Shown here: positions 15,613 to 24,918 of the stretch, piece after piece
Position numbering within the stretch: position 1 is the stretch's first letter
Layout: each line of letters begins with the position of its first letter
Source of the DNA: Streptomyces viridochromogenes
GTDB lineage: Bacteria; Actinomycetota; Actinomycetes; Streptomycetales; Streptomycetaceae
DNA length: 27,342 nt
NCBI RefSeq assembly: GCF_001270495.1
Contig: NZ_LGUR01000269.1
Span: 1-27,342 of the forward strand
Direction: 5' to 3'
Translations under genes and position numbers: made by a program
The notes under the pieces: model-generated
The model's input: the letters and a program-made list of their open reading frames with translations, nothing else
Told to the model about the DNA's origin: nothing
The model's database searches: none

Positions 15613-16128
15613 TCAGCCGACGAACTCGACGTTCCGCGTCAGCCAGCGGCCGTCCCGGTGCACCATGTCGAGCTGCAGGCGATACGTGCGCGCCTCTCCC
15701 TGCGGCACCGCCGTGTTGGTCACCTTGCTGTCGGCGACCACCAGGACTCGGGCCGAGGTCTTGTCCGAGTGGACGATGCCTGCCTCCAGAACCCGGCCCT
15801 CGGACACGGACTTGTTCCTCGCCACGAGCCGCGTCAGCTGCTCCGTCTGTGCGGCGAACTGCTTCTTGAAGTCGCCGGTGGCGCCCGCGAGCACGTTTGC
15901 GCTGTCGCGGTCGTAGTGCCGGTAGTCGAGTGAGGTGAAGTTCAGGGCCGACTGGCGGGCCGCCACCAGGATGTCCTGGCGGCGCTGCTGCGACTCTCGT
16001 TGGGTGTAGACGCCGAACGTCAGCCAGATCGTGAGTGCGGTGGTGACGATCGTCGCCGTGATCAGTCCCACCGTCATTGCCCTGGAGGTCATCGTGTTCC
16101 TCATGCCATCGGGCCGACGAGCAGCCAT
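15613..16128 (-). CDS. Mce-associated membrane protein, first copy
   Basis: This 171-residue protein has one N-terminal transmembrane helix (about 20-40 from this start) and a Mas-type extracytoplasmic domain with DYRHYDRDSA. I chose the ATG at 16128 because AAGGAG lies 8 nt upstream. A GTG at 16134 is too close to that site, and an ATG at 16104 would give the same 4-nt ATGA overlap seen across the rest of the operon but lacks a ribosome site. With the chosen start it overlaps mceF by 28 bp. Its role is probably to assist assembly or stability of the Mce complex. Confidence 0.82.
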   Translation of the reverse strand: MAARRPDGMRNTMTSRAMTVGLITATIVTTALTIWLTFGVYTQRESQQRRQDILVAARQSALNFTSLDYRHYDRDSANVLAGATGDFKKQFAAQTEQLTRLVARNKSVSEGRVLEAGIVHSDKTSARVLVVADSKVTNTAVPQGEARTYRLQLDMVHRDGRWLTRNVEFVG

Positions 16129-17390
16129 TGCCACGACTCCTTTCCGAACACGGCCCGCTGGCCGCCCGTCGAGCCGATCTCGACGGTCCTTCCGTCCGGG
16201 CCGGTGGTGGTGCCGGTCTCCGGGTCGTACGGGGTGACGTACGGCGAGGCGTACGCCGCCTGGTTCGCGCCGTCCGGTGCGGCAGAAGCACCTGGGGCGT
16301 TCTGCGCGCCCCGTACCGACGACTCGCTGCCCCGCGGCAGCGTGCAGTGGGCCCCGGTGTTCGCCTCGCGGGTGCTGGTGTCCGCAGGATCGCGGCGCGC
16401 GGTGCCGTAGCCCTGCGTGCAGGCCGGCGGGTCGTCGGCGTTCAGCACCAGGCCGAAGTGGGTCGTGCCGTCGCCGGGGATGACCGTGTAGCTGCCCGCC
16501 ACCATCACGGGGAAGGTGACCAGGGCCTGTTCCACGCCGGGCAGGCGGGCCAGTGTCACCTGGCCGCCGCTGATCAGGTTGGCCAGCAGGACCGACAGCT
16601 CCGGTGTGACCGACTTCAGGAGGGAGTTCACCTCCTGTGCCGCGGGCCGGGCATTGCCGATCAGCTTGCGCAGGTCCCCGTCGCTCGCCTTCAACTGGGC
16701 CGAGAGGGCCGCCAGATCGTGCGCGAACGACTTGATCGACGAGCCCTGGTCCGCCTGGGTCTTCAGTACCTTCCGGGAGTCCTCGATCAGGGCGATCGTC
16801 TCGGGCAACGCGTCGGACGCCGACTCGACCAGGTCGTTTCCCGAGTCCACCAGGCGGCTCAGGTTCGGGCCGGTTCCGGCGAAGGCCTCGCCCAGTTCGT
16901 CGACCGTCACCCGGAGGTCCTTCTTGCCGACCGAGTTGACCAGGCGGTCCAGGCTGAGGACCAGGTCGGTCGTCGGCAGCGGCACCCGGGTGTTCCGACG
17001 CGGGATGTCGCTGCCGTCCAGCAAGTACGGGCCGTGGGAGGTGCGCGGTTGCAGGTCGACGTATTGCTCGCCCACCGCCGAGCGGTTCGCCACCACCGCC
17101 AGCGTGTCCGCGGGGATGCGAGAAGCCTCGTCCTCGATGTCGAGGGCGATCGAGACCCCGTCCTCGCCCGTCAGATGCAGCCCGCCGACCTTGCCCACCG
17201 GCACTCCGCGATACGTCACCTCGGCGCCGGGGAAGACACCCCCGGAGTCGGGGAAGTCCGCGCGGACGGTGTAGCCGCGGTCCAGGACCTCGTCCACGAG
17301 ACCGGTGTACTCCGCGCCTACGTACGACACACCTACGGCGGTGATGGTGGCGAAAGCGATCAGCTGGACCTTGACCGTACGGGTGATCAC
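16101..17390 (-). CDS. MCE-family protein, MceF position
   Basis: This 429-residue subunit has an N-terminal transmembrane helix (about 4-24), an MCE/MlaD barrel domain (about 35-115) and a long helical region that in such complexes packs into a periplasm-spanning tube. The C-terminus carries the family's Cys-bearing, disordered segment ending in an RGAQNAPG-type motif. It is the sixth and last MCE protein of the operon. The GTG start overlaps the mceE stop as GTGA. It would form a heterohexamer with MceA to MceE that carries lipid to or from the permease. Confidence 0.92.
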   Translation of the reverse strand: MITRTVKVQLIAFATITAVGVSYVGAEYTGLVDEVLDRGYTVRADFPDSGGVFPGAEVTYRGVPVGKVGGLHLTGEDGVSIALDIEDEASRIPADTLAVVANRSAVGEQYVDLQPRTSHGPYLLDGSDIPRRNTRVPLPTTDLVLSLDRLVNSVGKKDLRVTVDELGEAFAGTGPNLSRLVDSGNDLVESASDALPETIALIEDSRKVLKTQADQGSSIKSFAHDLAALSAQLKASDGDLRKLIGNARPAAQEVNSLLKSVTPELSVLLANLISGGQVTLARLPGVEQALVTFPVMVAGSYTVIPGDGTTHFGLVLNADDPPACTQGYGTARRDPADTSTREANTGAHCTLPRGSESSVRGAQNAPGASAAPDGANQAAYASPYVTPYDPETGTTTGPDGRTVEIGSTGGQRAVFGKESWQWLLVGPMA

Positions 17391-18691
17391 GGCTGGACCC
17401 CCTTCAGCATCAGCTCGGCGAGTTCGAGGTTGATCCCCTCGGGCCAGTCGCCCCCAGCCACCAAGGCGGCGGTGCACACCGGCGGGCACAGCGGGTCTGC
17501 GCCGCCCCCGGACGGGGCCGAAGGAGACGGCGCGGTCGGACCGTTCGGCAACGCCGTGGGCGTCGGCACGCTCGGGACGTCCGGCACCTTCGGGAGATCC
17601 GGTACGTGCGGGAGGTCCGGGGCCTCGGGCAGCTCGGGTCCCAGGGTGTCCCCGTCGCCGCCACGGCCGTCCCCGCCCGGCTCGTCCGTCAAGTTGCCGT
17701 AGATTCCCGCCAGATCGAGATCGGCGGTGATGTGGAGGTTGACGTAATCGCCCTTGATGGCGTCCACCGCGTTGCGCGGGAACGGGTAAGTCGTCAGCAG
17801 TTCCAGGGAGTTGGGCAGGTCGGCGCCCGCCTCGTTGAGCTGTTGCAGGATCGGGCGCAACTGCTTCAGGTTGGCGATCGCGTCGTCGTGCGAGGCCTTG
17901 ACCACCTTGGTGCCCGTCGTGCCGAGTCTCGACAGCGCCGTCAGCATCCTCGTCAGGTCTCGCCGCTGGTCGGCCAGCACCTTCAGGGCCGGCGGCATCG
18001 TGTCGACGGCCTCGGCGATGGTCTTCTTCTCCTTGCCGAGGCGCCGCGCGAGCCGGTCCACGGACTTCAGCGCCCGGACGATGTCCTTCTTCTGCTCGTC
18101 CAGGCCGCCCAGGAAGACGTTCAGTTCCTTGAGCAGGGACTTGACCCGGTTCTCCCGCCCCTCCAGCGCCTTGTTCAGCTCCACGGTGATCGTCTTCAGC
18201 TGGGCCACCCCGCCGCCGTTCAGAAGGGCCGACAGCGCGGACAGCACCTCCTCGATCTCCGGGTTGCGGCCGCTGCGGGACAGGGGGATCACGTCGCCGT
18301 CGCCGAGGCTGCCGACCGGCGCCGTCTCCACCGGCCGCGACAGCGCCACGTACTTCTCGCCGAGCATGCTGGTCTGCCGTAGCTCGGCGACGGCGTTCGC
18401 GGGCAGCTTCACCGAGTCGGCGACGCGGAGGCGTACGCGCGCGTGCCAGCCGTCCAGCTCCACCTTCTCGACCGCGCCCACGGTGACGTTGTTGACCTTC
18501 ACCGCCGACTGCGGCACCAGGTCGAGTACGTCACGGAACTCGACGGTCACGTGATACGCGTTGCCGTCCGAGGCCGCTCCGCCGGGGAGCCGGACGTCGT
18601 ACCAGCCGTTGAACTCGCAGCCGGTCAGCAGCAGCGAACCGACCGCCGCCCAGGCCATCGCCCCGGCCCCGCCCTTACGCGGCCCGCTCAT
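17387..18691 (-). CDS. MCE-family lipoprotein, MceE position, with Pro-rich tail
   Basis: This 434-residue subunit has a lipoprotein signal with lipobox LTGC (lipidated Cys25), where the other five Mce proteins have a membrane helix. That matches mycobacterial MceE (LprK type). An MCE barrel domain (about 40-120) and a coiled-coil region (about 150-330) follow. Residues about 350-382 form a Pro-periodic stretch of LPEAPDLP/VPDLPKVP type, then a Gly/Ser-rich segment and a short Cys-containing C-terminus. The start is set by the 4-nt ATGA overlap with mceD; the open frame extends far upstream but without MCE-like sequence. Its tail resembles that of the sigma factor at the head of the locus. 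Confidence 0.92.
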   Translation of the reverse strand: MSGPRKGGAGAMAWAAVGSLLLTGCEFNGWYDVRLPGGAASDGNAYHVTVEFRDVLDLVPQSAVKVNNVTVGAVEKVELDGWHARVRLRVADSVKLPANAVAELRQTSMLGEKYVALSRPVETAPVGSLGDGDVIPLSRSGRNPEIEEVLSALSALLNGGGVAQLKTITVELNKALEGRENRVKSLLKELNVFLGGLDEQKKDIVRALKSVDRLARRLGKEKKTIAEAVDTMPPALKVLADQRRDLTRMLTALSRLGTTGTKVVKASHDDAIANLKQLRPILQQLNEAGADLPNSLELLTTYPFPRNAVDAIKGDYVNLHITADLDLAGIYGNLTDEPGGDGRGGDGDTLGPELPEAPDLPHVPDLPKVPDVPSVPTPTALPNGPTAPSPSAPSGGGADPLCPPVCTAALVAGGDWPEGINLELAELMLKGVQP

Positions 18692-19830
18692 GCGCTCGCC
18701 CCCAGGATCCCGCCGAGCGTCCGGTCGACCGTGCCGGTGACCGCGGTACCCGGTGGCGCTTCCGGCACTTCCGGCAGGGAGTCGAACAGCTCCCTCAGCT
18801 CCGCGCAGTCGGGGTTCTCGCCGCCCTCGTCCCCGGTCGTCCTCAGCACCGAGCACAGCAGTGACGCCGGGTCCTGCGCCTGGTCGGCGTTGTTGCGGGT
18901 GTCGAGGGTGCCGGCCGACGGGTTGTAGGCGTTGTTCAGGTTCGACATACCGGTCGGGGCGACCTCCAACAGCTCCTCCAGCGCCGCCCGTTGGGTGACC
19001 AGCACCTTGGTCACCTTGCTGAGGCCCTCCACATTCGAGGTCAGCGACTTCTTGTTCTTCTTCACGAAGTCGGACACGTCGCCCAGCGCCGTCCCCAGGT
19101 TCTTCAGCGCGGCCGCCAAGTCCTCGCGTTCGCCCGCCAGTTGACCGGCGACCTTCGCGAGGCTGCCGTTGAACGACCGCACGCTCTTGTCGTCGGCCGC
19201 TAGCGCCGCCGTGAAGACCTGGAGGTTGCGGATCGTGCCGAACAGGTCCGTGCGGCCGTCGGACAGGGTGGTGACCGCGTTCGACAGGTCCTCGACGGTC
19301 TGGTTGAGGTTCTTGCCCTGGCCGTCCAGGTTGTCCGCGCTCACCCCGAGCAGCCGGGACAGGGCGCCGTCCTTGTTGGCGCCCTCGGGGCCGAGCGCCT
19401 CGGCCGTGGTGTGCAGGCTGTCGAAGACCCGGTCCAGTTCCACGGGTACGGCGGTACGCGACTCGGGGATCTCGTCCCCGTCCCGCAGCGCCGGACCACC
19501 GCGGTACACCGGCAGCAGCTGTACATAACGGTCGCTGACCACCGAGGAGTTGATGATCGCGGCCTGGGCCTCGGCCGGGACCTTGCGGTCCGCGTCGTAC
19601 TCCAGCTCCACCCGCACCCGGCCGCCCTCCGGCGTGATCTCCTTGATCTCGCCGATCCGGACGCCGAGCACGCGCACGTCCGAGCCGGGGTAGATGCCGA
19701 CCGTGCGTGGGAAGTACGCCGTGACACGGACCGGCTCGGGGCGCGGCCACAGGACGTAGCCGAGCGCGGCGACGAGGGCCAGTACCGTGAGCAGGGCCAG
19801 CCGCTTCCTTACCTTGACGGAGATGTTCAC
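18688..19830 (-). CDS. MCE-family protein, MceD position
   Basis: This 380-residue subunit has a short basic N-terminus, a transmembrane helix (about 10-28), an MCE barrel domain (about 32-112) and a long helical region to about residue 290. The C-terminal part includes two Cys (SLLCSVL and PDCAELR) and ends in an acidic/Pro-rich segment. It starts at a GTG that overlaps the mceC stop as GTGA and ends in an ATGA overlap with mceE, so it is translationally coupled on both sides. Confidence 0.92.
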   Translation of the reverse strand: MNISVKVRKRLALLTVLALVAALGYVLWPRPEPVRVTAYFPRTVGIYPGSDVRVLGVRIGEIKEITPEGGRVRVELEYDADRKVPAEAQAAIINSSVVSDRYVQLLPVYRGGPALRDGDEIPESRTAVPVELDRVFDSLHTTAEALGPEGANKDGALSRLLGVSADNLDGQGKNLNQTVEDLSNAVTTLSDGRTDLFGTIRNLQVFTAALAADDKSVRSFNGSLAKVAGQLAGEREDLAAALKNLGTALGDVSDFVKKNKKSLTSNVEGLSKVTKVLVTQRAALEELLEVAPTGMSNLNNAYNPSAGTLDTRNNADQAQDPASLLCSVLRTTGDEGGENPDCAELRELFDSLPEVPEAPPGTAVTGTVDRTLGGILGASA

Positions 19831-20990
19831 CGGGCCGCCCCTCCCGTCCGCGGCACCACCGGAGCCGCGACCAGGTTCTGGACGTAGGAGTCGAACCAGC
19901 GGCCGTTTCCGAGGGTGTTGGTGAAGAGCCGTACGTAGGGCGCCATGAGCTTGATGCTCCGGTCCAGGCTGGATTGGTTCCGTTCGAGCATGTCCACCAC
20001 GCGGTTCAGGCCCTTGAGCGCGGGCCCGATCTCCTTGTCGTTGTCCTGGACCAGGCCAGAGAGCTGGATGCCGAGGGCGGCGGAGCTCTTCAGCAGTTTG
20101 TGGATCGCCTCGCGCCGCCTGCTGATCTCCTTGAACAGCTTGTCGCCGTCCTTGACCAGGGCGGTGAAGTCCCCTGAGCGGTCGGCCAGTACGCCCGTGA
20201 CGCCGTTCGCGTGGTCGAGCAGCTCGCGCAGCGCCTTGTCGCGGGAGGCCACCGTCCGGGAGATCTGCGACAGGCCCTTGAGGGACGCCCGCACCTCTTC
20301 CGGTGAGTCCTCGAAGGTGGTGGAGATGGTGTCCAGGGCCTTCGCCACGCGGTCGGTGTCGACCTTCTCGCTGGTGGTGGTGAGGTCGCTGAACGCCTGT
20401 ACGACGTCGTACGCCGGGACAGTGCGCCGGAGCGGGATCTCGCTGCCGGGCACCAACTGGCCCCCGCCCTTGGGATGCAGCGCGAGGTACTTCGCGCCGA
20501 GGATCGTCTTGACCCGGATCGACGCGCCGGTCTCCGTGCCGAAGCCCGGCTCGCCCTTGACCTTGAAGGTGACCTTGACGTGGTCGCCGTCCAGATCGAC
20601 CTCCTCCACCTTGCCGACCTTGACGCCGGCGATCCGCACCTCGTCACCGGGCTTGAGCCCGCCCGCCTCCGCGAAGGCCGCGCTGTACGTCTCGCCGCCG
20701 CCGATCACCGGCAGGCGGTCGGCGTTGAAGGCGGCCACGGTCAGCAGTGCGAGGACGGTGAGGCCGACCGCGCCGATGACGACGGGGTTGCGGTCGCGGA
20801 ACGGGGAGAGGCGCGGGCGGCGGATGCGGGGGAGCCGTATGCGGGGAGGCTCGACCCGCACCCTGATCAGCGGTTGGCGGCGGGGCTTGCGGCGCGGCAG
20901 GAGCCGTACCTTCGGCAGGGGTATCCGCGGCAGCTTCGGTGGCTCCACACGGACCTTGAACATCGGCTCCGGACGGTTCTTGCGGCTCAT
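19827..20990 (-). CDS. MCE-family protein, MceC position, with basic N-terminal extension
   Basis: This 387-residue subunit differs from its neighbours by a roughly 65-residue Arg/Pro-rich cytoplasmic extension before its transmembrane helix (about 69-89). The extension holds an internal duplication, VRVEPPKLPRIPLP (13-26) and VRVEPPRIRLPRI (44-56), and is strongly positive. The MCE barrel (about 98-178) and helical region follow normally. The ATG at 20990 is chosen because it overlaps the mceB stop as ATGA; a start three codons upstream is possible. The extension could contact the ATPase, acidic lipids or nucleic acid; none of these can be told from sequence. Confidence 0.91.
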   Translation of the reverse strand: MSRKNRPEPMFKVRVEPPKLPRIPLPKVRLLPRRKPRRQPLIRVRVEPPRIRLPRIRRPRLSPFRDRNPVVIGAVGLTVLALLTVAAFNADRLPVIGGGETYSAAFAEAGGLKPGDEVRIAGVKVGKVEEVDLDGDHVKVTFKVKGEPGFGTETGASIRVKTILGAKYLALHPKGGGQLVPGSEIPLRRTVPAYDVVQAFSDLTTTSEKVDTDRVAKALDTISTTFEDSPEEVRASLKGLSQISRTVASRDKALRELLDHANGVTGVLADRSGDFTALVKDGDKLFKEISRRREAIHKLLKSSAALGIQLSGLVQDNDKEIGPALKGLNRVVDMLERNQSSLDRSIKLMAPYVRLFTNTLGNGRWFDSYVQNLVAAPVVPRTGGAAR

Positions 20991-22045
20991 GCCCCGCACC
21001 TCGCCCTCGCCACATGCATGTCGGGCGTGAGCACCTGCCGTGACGTCGACTCCGTCTTCGGCAGCACGATCCGGCCGTCGAAGTCACACAGGTAGAAGTT
21101 GAACCACGAGCCGTAGGACGCCGTCCCGGTCAGCTCGTTGAGCTTGTTCGGCAGCCGTTTCAGCACGCCCTCCACGGTGTCCTCGTTGTCGTTCAGCGTT
21201 CCGGTGAGCTCGGTCAGCTCGGCGATGTCGTCCTTCAGCGGCGGGCGCGCGTCCTTCAGCAGGCCCGAGGTCGCCTCCGTCAGGTCGCCGATGCTCACCA
21301 GCGACTGCCCGATCGGCTTGCGGTCGGCGGAGAGGCCGGAGATGACGCGGCGCAGCTGCTTGAGGAGGCCGGAGAAGCGAGCGCCGCGCTTGTCCAGCGT
21401 TCCCAGCACGGTGTTGAGGTTGTCGATCACCGAGCCGATCAGCTTGTCGCGGCCGGCCAGCGTCGAGGTGAGCGACGCCGTGTGCACGAGCAGGCTGTTC
21501 ACGGTGCCGCCCTCGCCCTGGAGCGTGCGAATGATCTCGGTGGCGAGCTGGTTGACGTCCTTCGGGCTGAGCGCGGCGAACAGCGGCTTGAAGCCGTTCA
21601 GCAGCGCGTTGAGGTCCAACGCGGGCTGTGTGCGCGCCAGCGGGATCGTCGCGCCGGGCCGCAACCGGGTCCCGGCGCCCGCGCCCTCGGTCAGCGCGAC
21701 GTACCGCTGCCCGACCAGGTTGCGGTACCGGATGACCGCGCCCGTGCCGGTGAGCAGCGGCCGGTCCTGGCTGACCGTGAAGGTGACCTCGGCCAGCGTC
21801 CGGTCCTTGATCCGGATGCCCTCGACCTCGCCGACCCGCACTCCGGCGACGCGGATGTCGTCGCCCTTCTCCAGGCCGGTGACGTCGCTGAAGACCGCGC
21901 GGTAGGTGTCCTTCGGGCTGAAGGAGATGTTCACGATGGTGGCCGCGAGCAGGGCCGTCGCCAGGATCGTCACCAGCGCGAAGAGGCTGAACTTGATCAG
22001 CGGAGCGGCGGTCTGCCGGGCGCCCTTGGCTGTCGTGCGACTCAT
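20987..22045 (-). CDS. MCE-family protein, MceB position
   Basis: This 352-residue subunit has a transmembrane helix (about 17-39), an MCE barrel domain (about 46-122) with the usual KGDDIRVAGVRVGEV-type sequence, and a helical tube-forming region to about residue 300. Its C-terminus ends in the family-typical GSWFNFYLCDF segment with one Cys. The ATG overlaps the mceA stop as ATGA, and its own stop overlaps mceC the same way. Confidence 0.92.
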   Translation of the reverse strand: MSRTTAKGARQTAAPLIKFSLFALVTILATALLAATIVNISFSPKDTYRAVFSDVTGLEKGDDIRVAGVRVGEVEGIRIKDRTLAEVTFTVSQDRPLLTGTGAVIRYRNLVGQRYVALTEGAGAGTRLRPGATIPLARTQPALDLNALLNGFKPLFAALSPKDVNQLATEIIRTLQGEGGTVNSLLVHTASLTSTLAGRDKLIGSVIDNLNTVLGTLDKRGARFSGLLKQLRRVISGLSADRKPIGQSLVSIGDLTEATSGLLKDARPPLKDDIAELTELTGTLNDNEDTVEGVLKRLPNKLNELTGTASYGSWFNFYLCDFDGRIVLPKTESTSRQVLTPDMHVARARCGA

Positions 22046-23322
22046 GCCACACTCACCGCCGTCCCGCGTGCCAGCGGTCCGAACAGCAGCGTCGTGACCG
22101 GCGGCACCTCGTCGGCGAGCACGCCCAGGACGGGGGCCACCAGCGAGCCGACCGCCCGCTGCTCGGCCCGGGTCGCGGAGACCCCGAGCGGGCCGCCCGC
22201 AGCCGAACCCCCGGACTTCGAACCGTCGTCGAGGTGCGCCCCGGGCGCCGGTACCGGCGGATGCGGCAGATCACGGCAGTTCGGCCCCGACCGCTCGCCG
22301 TAGCGCGGCTCCTCGCCCGGTTCGTACGCCCCCTGCGGCCGTACGACCTCCAGCGTGATGTGCATCTTGCCGCCCCGGAACGCCTCCTCCGAGGCCTTCT
22401 CCTGCCGGACCAGACCGGCCAGCAGGCACGGGTACTCGGGGGAGTAGCGGGCGAACAGCTCCAGCGTCGGACGCGAGACCTGGCCCAGGGTGATCAGCCG
22501 GCCGCCGTTGTCGTCGAGGAAGTCCTCGGCGGTGCCCGCGACGGTCGTCGTGGTCTTCAACGCAGCCGCCAGCCGGTCCTTCTGGTCGACGATCGTGCGG
22601 CTGGTGGTGACGGTGTTGCGCAGGATCTCCATCAGGTCGGGCGCCGCGTCGCCGTAGATCTCGGCGACCTCGGCGAAGCGGGCGATGTCCTCGGTGAGGG
22701 ACGGCAGATGGGGGTTGAGGCGGCGCAGGTAGGTCTCCAGGCGGGTGAGGTTGTCGCCGATGCGGTCGCCGCGGCCTTCGAGGGCGGTGGCGAACGCGGC
22801 GAGGGTGGCGTTGAGCTTGCCGGGCTGGACGGTCCGCAACAGGGGCAGCAGGTCGTTCAACAGCTGCTGCACCTCGATGCCGACTCGGGTGCGGTCCTGG
22901 GTGATGACGTCACCGGCGCGGATCGGGCGAGCTGAAGAGGGCCCTGCTCCGGCGGGCGGCACCAGGTCGACGTACTTCTCGCCGAACAGCGTCTTGGGCA
23001 GCAGCCGCGCGTGCACGTCCGACGGGATGTGGGCGACGTGCTCCGGCTTGAGCGCGATGTCGAGCGTCGCCTTCGTCCCGTCGGCCCGCACCTCGCGCAC
23101 CTCGCCGACCAGCAGCCCGCGCAGCTTGACGTCGGCGCGCGGATCCAGCTGGTTGCCCAGGCTGTCGGCCTCCAGGGTGATCCGCACGACCGGCGTGAAC
23201 GCCTGCTGATACACCGCGACCGACAGCCCCAGCAGCAGGGCGAGTACGGCGATGAAGACGATGCCGTACAACCGCAGTCTCAGTACCCGCGTCCGCATTC
23301 GGACCCGCATCCGGCGGCTCAC
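22042..23322 (-). CDS. MCE-family protein, MceA position
   Basis: This 426-residue subunit is the first of six MCE proteins. It has a very basic N-terminus, a transmembrane helix (about 14-34), an MCE barrel (about 38-118) and a helical region to about 300, then a disordered Gly/Pro-rich section and a hydrophobic C-terminal stretch with VPPVTTLLFGPLARG. The GTG at 23322 is chosen because it overlaps the stop of the upstream permease gene as GTGA; the same frame is open further upstream but there lies inside the permease gene and has no MCE-like sequence. Confidence 0.91.
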   Translation of the reverse strand: MSRRMRVRMRTRVLRLRLYGIVFIAVLALLLGLSVAVYQQAFTPVVRITLEADSLGNQLDPRADVKLRGLLVGEVREVRADGTKATLDIALKPEHVAHIPSDVHARLLPKTLFGEKYVDLVPPAGAGPSSARPIRAGDVITQDRTRVGIEVQQLLNDLLPLLRTVQPGKLNATLAAFATALEGRGDRIGDNLTRLETYLRRLNPHLPSLTEDIARFAEVAEIYGDAAPDLMEILRNTVTTSRTIVDQKDRLAAALKTTTTVAGTAEDFLDDNGGRLITLGQVSRPTLELFARYSPEYPCLLAGLVRQEKASEEAFRGGKMHITLEVVRPQGAYEPGEEPRYGERSGPNCRDLPHPPVPAPGAHLDDGSKSGGSAAGGPLGVSATRAEQRAVGSLVAPVLGVLADEVPPVTTLLFGPLARGTAVSVA

Positions 23323-24134
23323 CCCGCTATCCGTACGGTCGTGTTGGCGCCCCAGATCGCGAGCGACAGGAAGAAGTCGAGGACGTTGATCGCCACGATC
23401 GAGGTCCGCACCGCGCGGCCCACCGCCACGCCGACGCCCGCGGGGCCGCCGCTCGCGTAGTAGCCGTAGAAGCAGTGGACCAGGATGATCAGGACGGCGA
23501 AGACGAGCACCTTGCCGAAGGACCACAGCACGTCCACCGGGGGCAGGTACTGCTGGAAGTAGTGGTCGTAGGTGCCGGCCGACTGCCCGTAGTAGCCGGT
23601 GGTGATGGTGCGGGCGGCCAGGTACGAGGACAGCAGGCCGATCACGTACAGCGGGATCACCGCGACGAACCCGGCGATCATCCTCGTCGTCACCAGGAAC
23701 GGCAGCGAGGGCACGCCCATGACTTCGAGCGCGTCGGTCTCCTCGCTGATCCGCATCGCGCCCAGCTGGGCCGTGAAACCGGCGCCGACGGTCGCGGACA
23801 GCGCGAGTCCGGCCACCAGCGGGGCGATCTCACGGGTGTTGAAGTACGCCGAGAGGAACGCCACGAAGTTGGAGGTGCCGAGCTGGTTGAGGGCCGCGTA
23901 GCCCTGGAGGCCGACCTCCGTGCCGGTGAAGAAGGACAGGAAGGCGATCACGCCGACCGTGCCGCCCACCACCGCGAGCGCGCCCCGGCCGAAGCTCACC
24001 TCGGCGAGCAGGCGCAGGATCTCCTTCTTGTAGCGGCGCAGGGTGCGGCCGGTCCAGGCCAACGAGCGGCCATAGAAGGAGAGTTGAGTGCCCAGCGCCT
24101 CGAGGGAGCGCAGGGGTCGATCGAGAAGTCTCAT
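23319..24134 (-). CDS. MCE-system permease, YrbEB position
   Basis: This 271-residue protein is a MlaE/YrbE-type integral membrane permease with about five or six hydrophobic segments. Its cytoplasmic coupling segment SEETDALEVMGVPSLPF (about 147-163) is the hallmark through which the permease contacts the ATPase. It would pair with the upstream YrbEA to form the transmembrane core of the lipid transporter. It starts 13 bp after the previous gene with AGAGGG as ribosome site, the only small gap among the core genes. Confidence 0.95.
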   Translation of the reverse strand: MRLLDRPLRSLEALGTQLSFYGRSLAWTGRTLRRYKKEILRLLAEVSFGRGALAVVGGTVGVIAFLSFFTGTEVGLQGYAALNQLGTSNFVAFLSAYFNTREIAPLVAGLALSATVGAGFTAQLGAMRISEETDALEVMGVPSLPFLVTTRMIAGFVAVIPLYVIGLLSSYLAARTITTGYYGQSAGTYDHYFQQYLPPVDVLWSFGKVLVFAVLIILVHCFYGYYASGGPAGVGVAVGRAVRTSIVAINVLDFFLSLAIWGANTTVRIAG

Positions 24135-24147
24135 CGGTTGAACCCTC

Positions 24148-24918
24148 TTAACCCCTCTGCGGGACGACCTGGAAGTACACCGCGGTCATCACGAAGTTCG
24201 TCACGAACAGCAACATGAAGGTGATCACCACCGACTGGTTCACCGCGTCGCCCACGCCCTTGGGTCCGCCCTTCGCGGTGAGCCCCTTGTAGGAGGCGAC
24301 GATCCCCGAGATCGCGCCGAACACCAGCGCCTTGACCTCGGCCGCCCACAGGTCGGAGAGCTGGGCGAGGGTGGTGAAGGAGGCGAGGTAGGCGCCGGGC
24401 GTGCCGTTCTGCAGGACGACGTTGAAGAAGTAGCCGCCCGCCACGCCGACCACCGACACCAGGCCGTTGAGCAGCACCGCCACCAGCATCGACGCCAGCA
24501 CGCGCGGCACGACCAGCCGGTGGATGGGGTCGATGCCCAGCACCTGCATCGCGTCGATCTCGTCGCGGATCTTCCGCGCCCCGAGGTCGGCGCAGATCGC
24601 CGTGCCGCCCGCGCCCGCGATCAGCAGTGCGGTGACGATCGGCGAGGCCTCGCGCAGCACGGCGAGCACGGAGGCGGCTCCGGAGAAGGACTGGGCGCCG
24701 AGCTGGCGGGTCAGGCTGCCGATCTGCAGCGCGATGACCGCGCCGAAGGGGATGGACACCAGGGCCGTCGGCAGGATGGTGACGCTTGCGACGAACCACG
24801 CCTGCTGGATGAACTCCCTTGCCTGGAACGGCCGTCGGGGAATCGTCCGGATGACGTCCAGCGCCATCGCGAACAGGCTCCCCGAGTGCCGCAGGGCTCC
24901 GGTGGGCGACAGTCTCAT
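24148..24918 (-). CDS. MCE-system permease, YrbEA position
   Basis: This 256-residue MlaE/YrbE permease has hydrophobic segments across its length and the conserved cytoplasmic motif RDEIDAMQVLGIDPIHRL (about 118-135). With YrbEB it would form the inner-membrane channel through which the Mce tube passes its lipid substrate. Its ATG overlaps the ATPase stop as ATGA, coupling their translation. Confidence 0.95.
   Translation of the reverse strand: MRLSPTGALRHSGSLFAMALDVIRTIPRRPFQAREFIQQAWFVASVTILPTALVSIPFGAVIALQIGSLTRQLGAQSFSGAASVLAVLREASPIVTALLIAGAGGTAICADLGARKIRDEIDAMQVLGIDPIHRLVVPRVLASMLVAVLLNGLVSVVGVAGGYFFNVVLQNGTPGAYLASFTTLAQLSDLWAAEVKALVFGAISGIVASYKGLTAKGGPKGVGDAVNQSVVITFMLLFVTNFVMTAVYFQVVPQRG

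Noticed and set aside
18692..19750. Upstream extension of the mceE frame, giving a 787-residue protein
   Set aside because: The extension lies inside mceD and is Gly/Arg-rich; the ATGA overlap and the lipobox fix the start at 18691.
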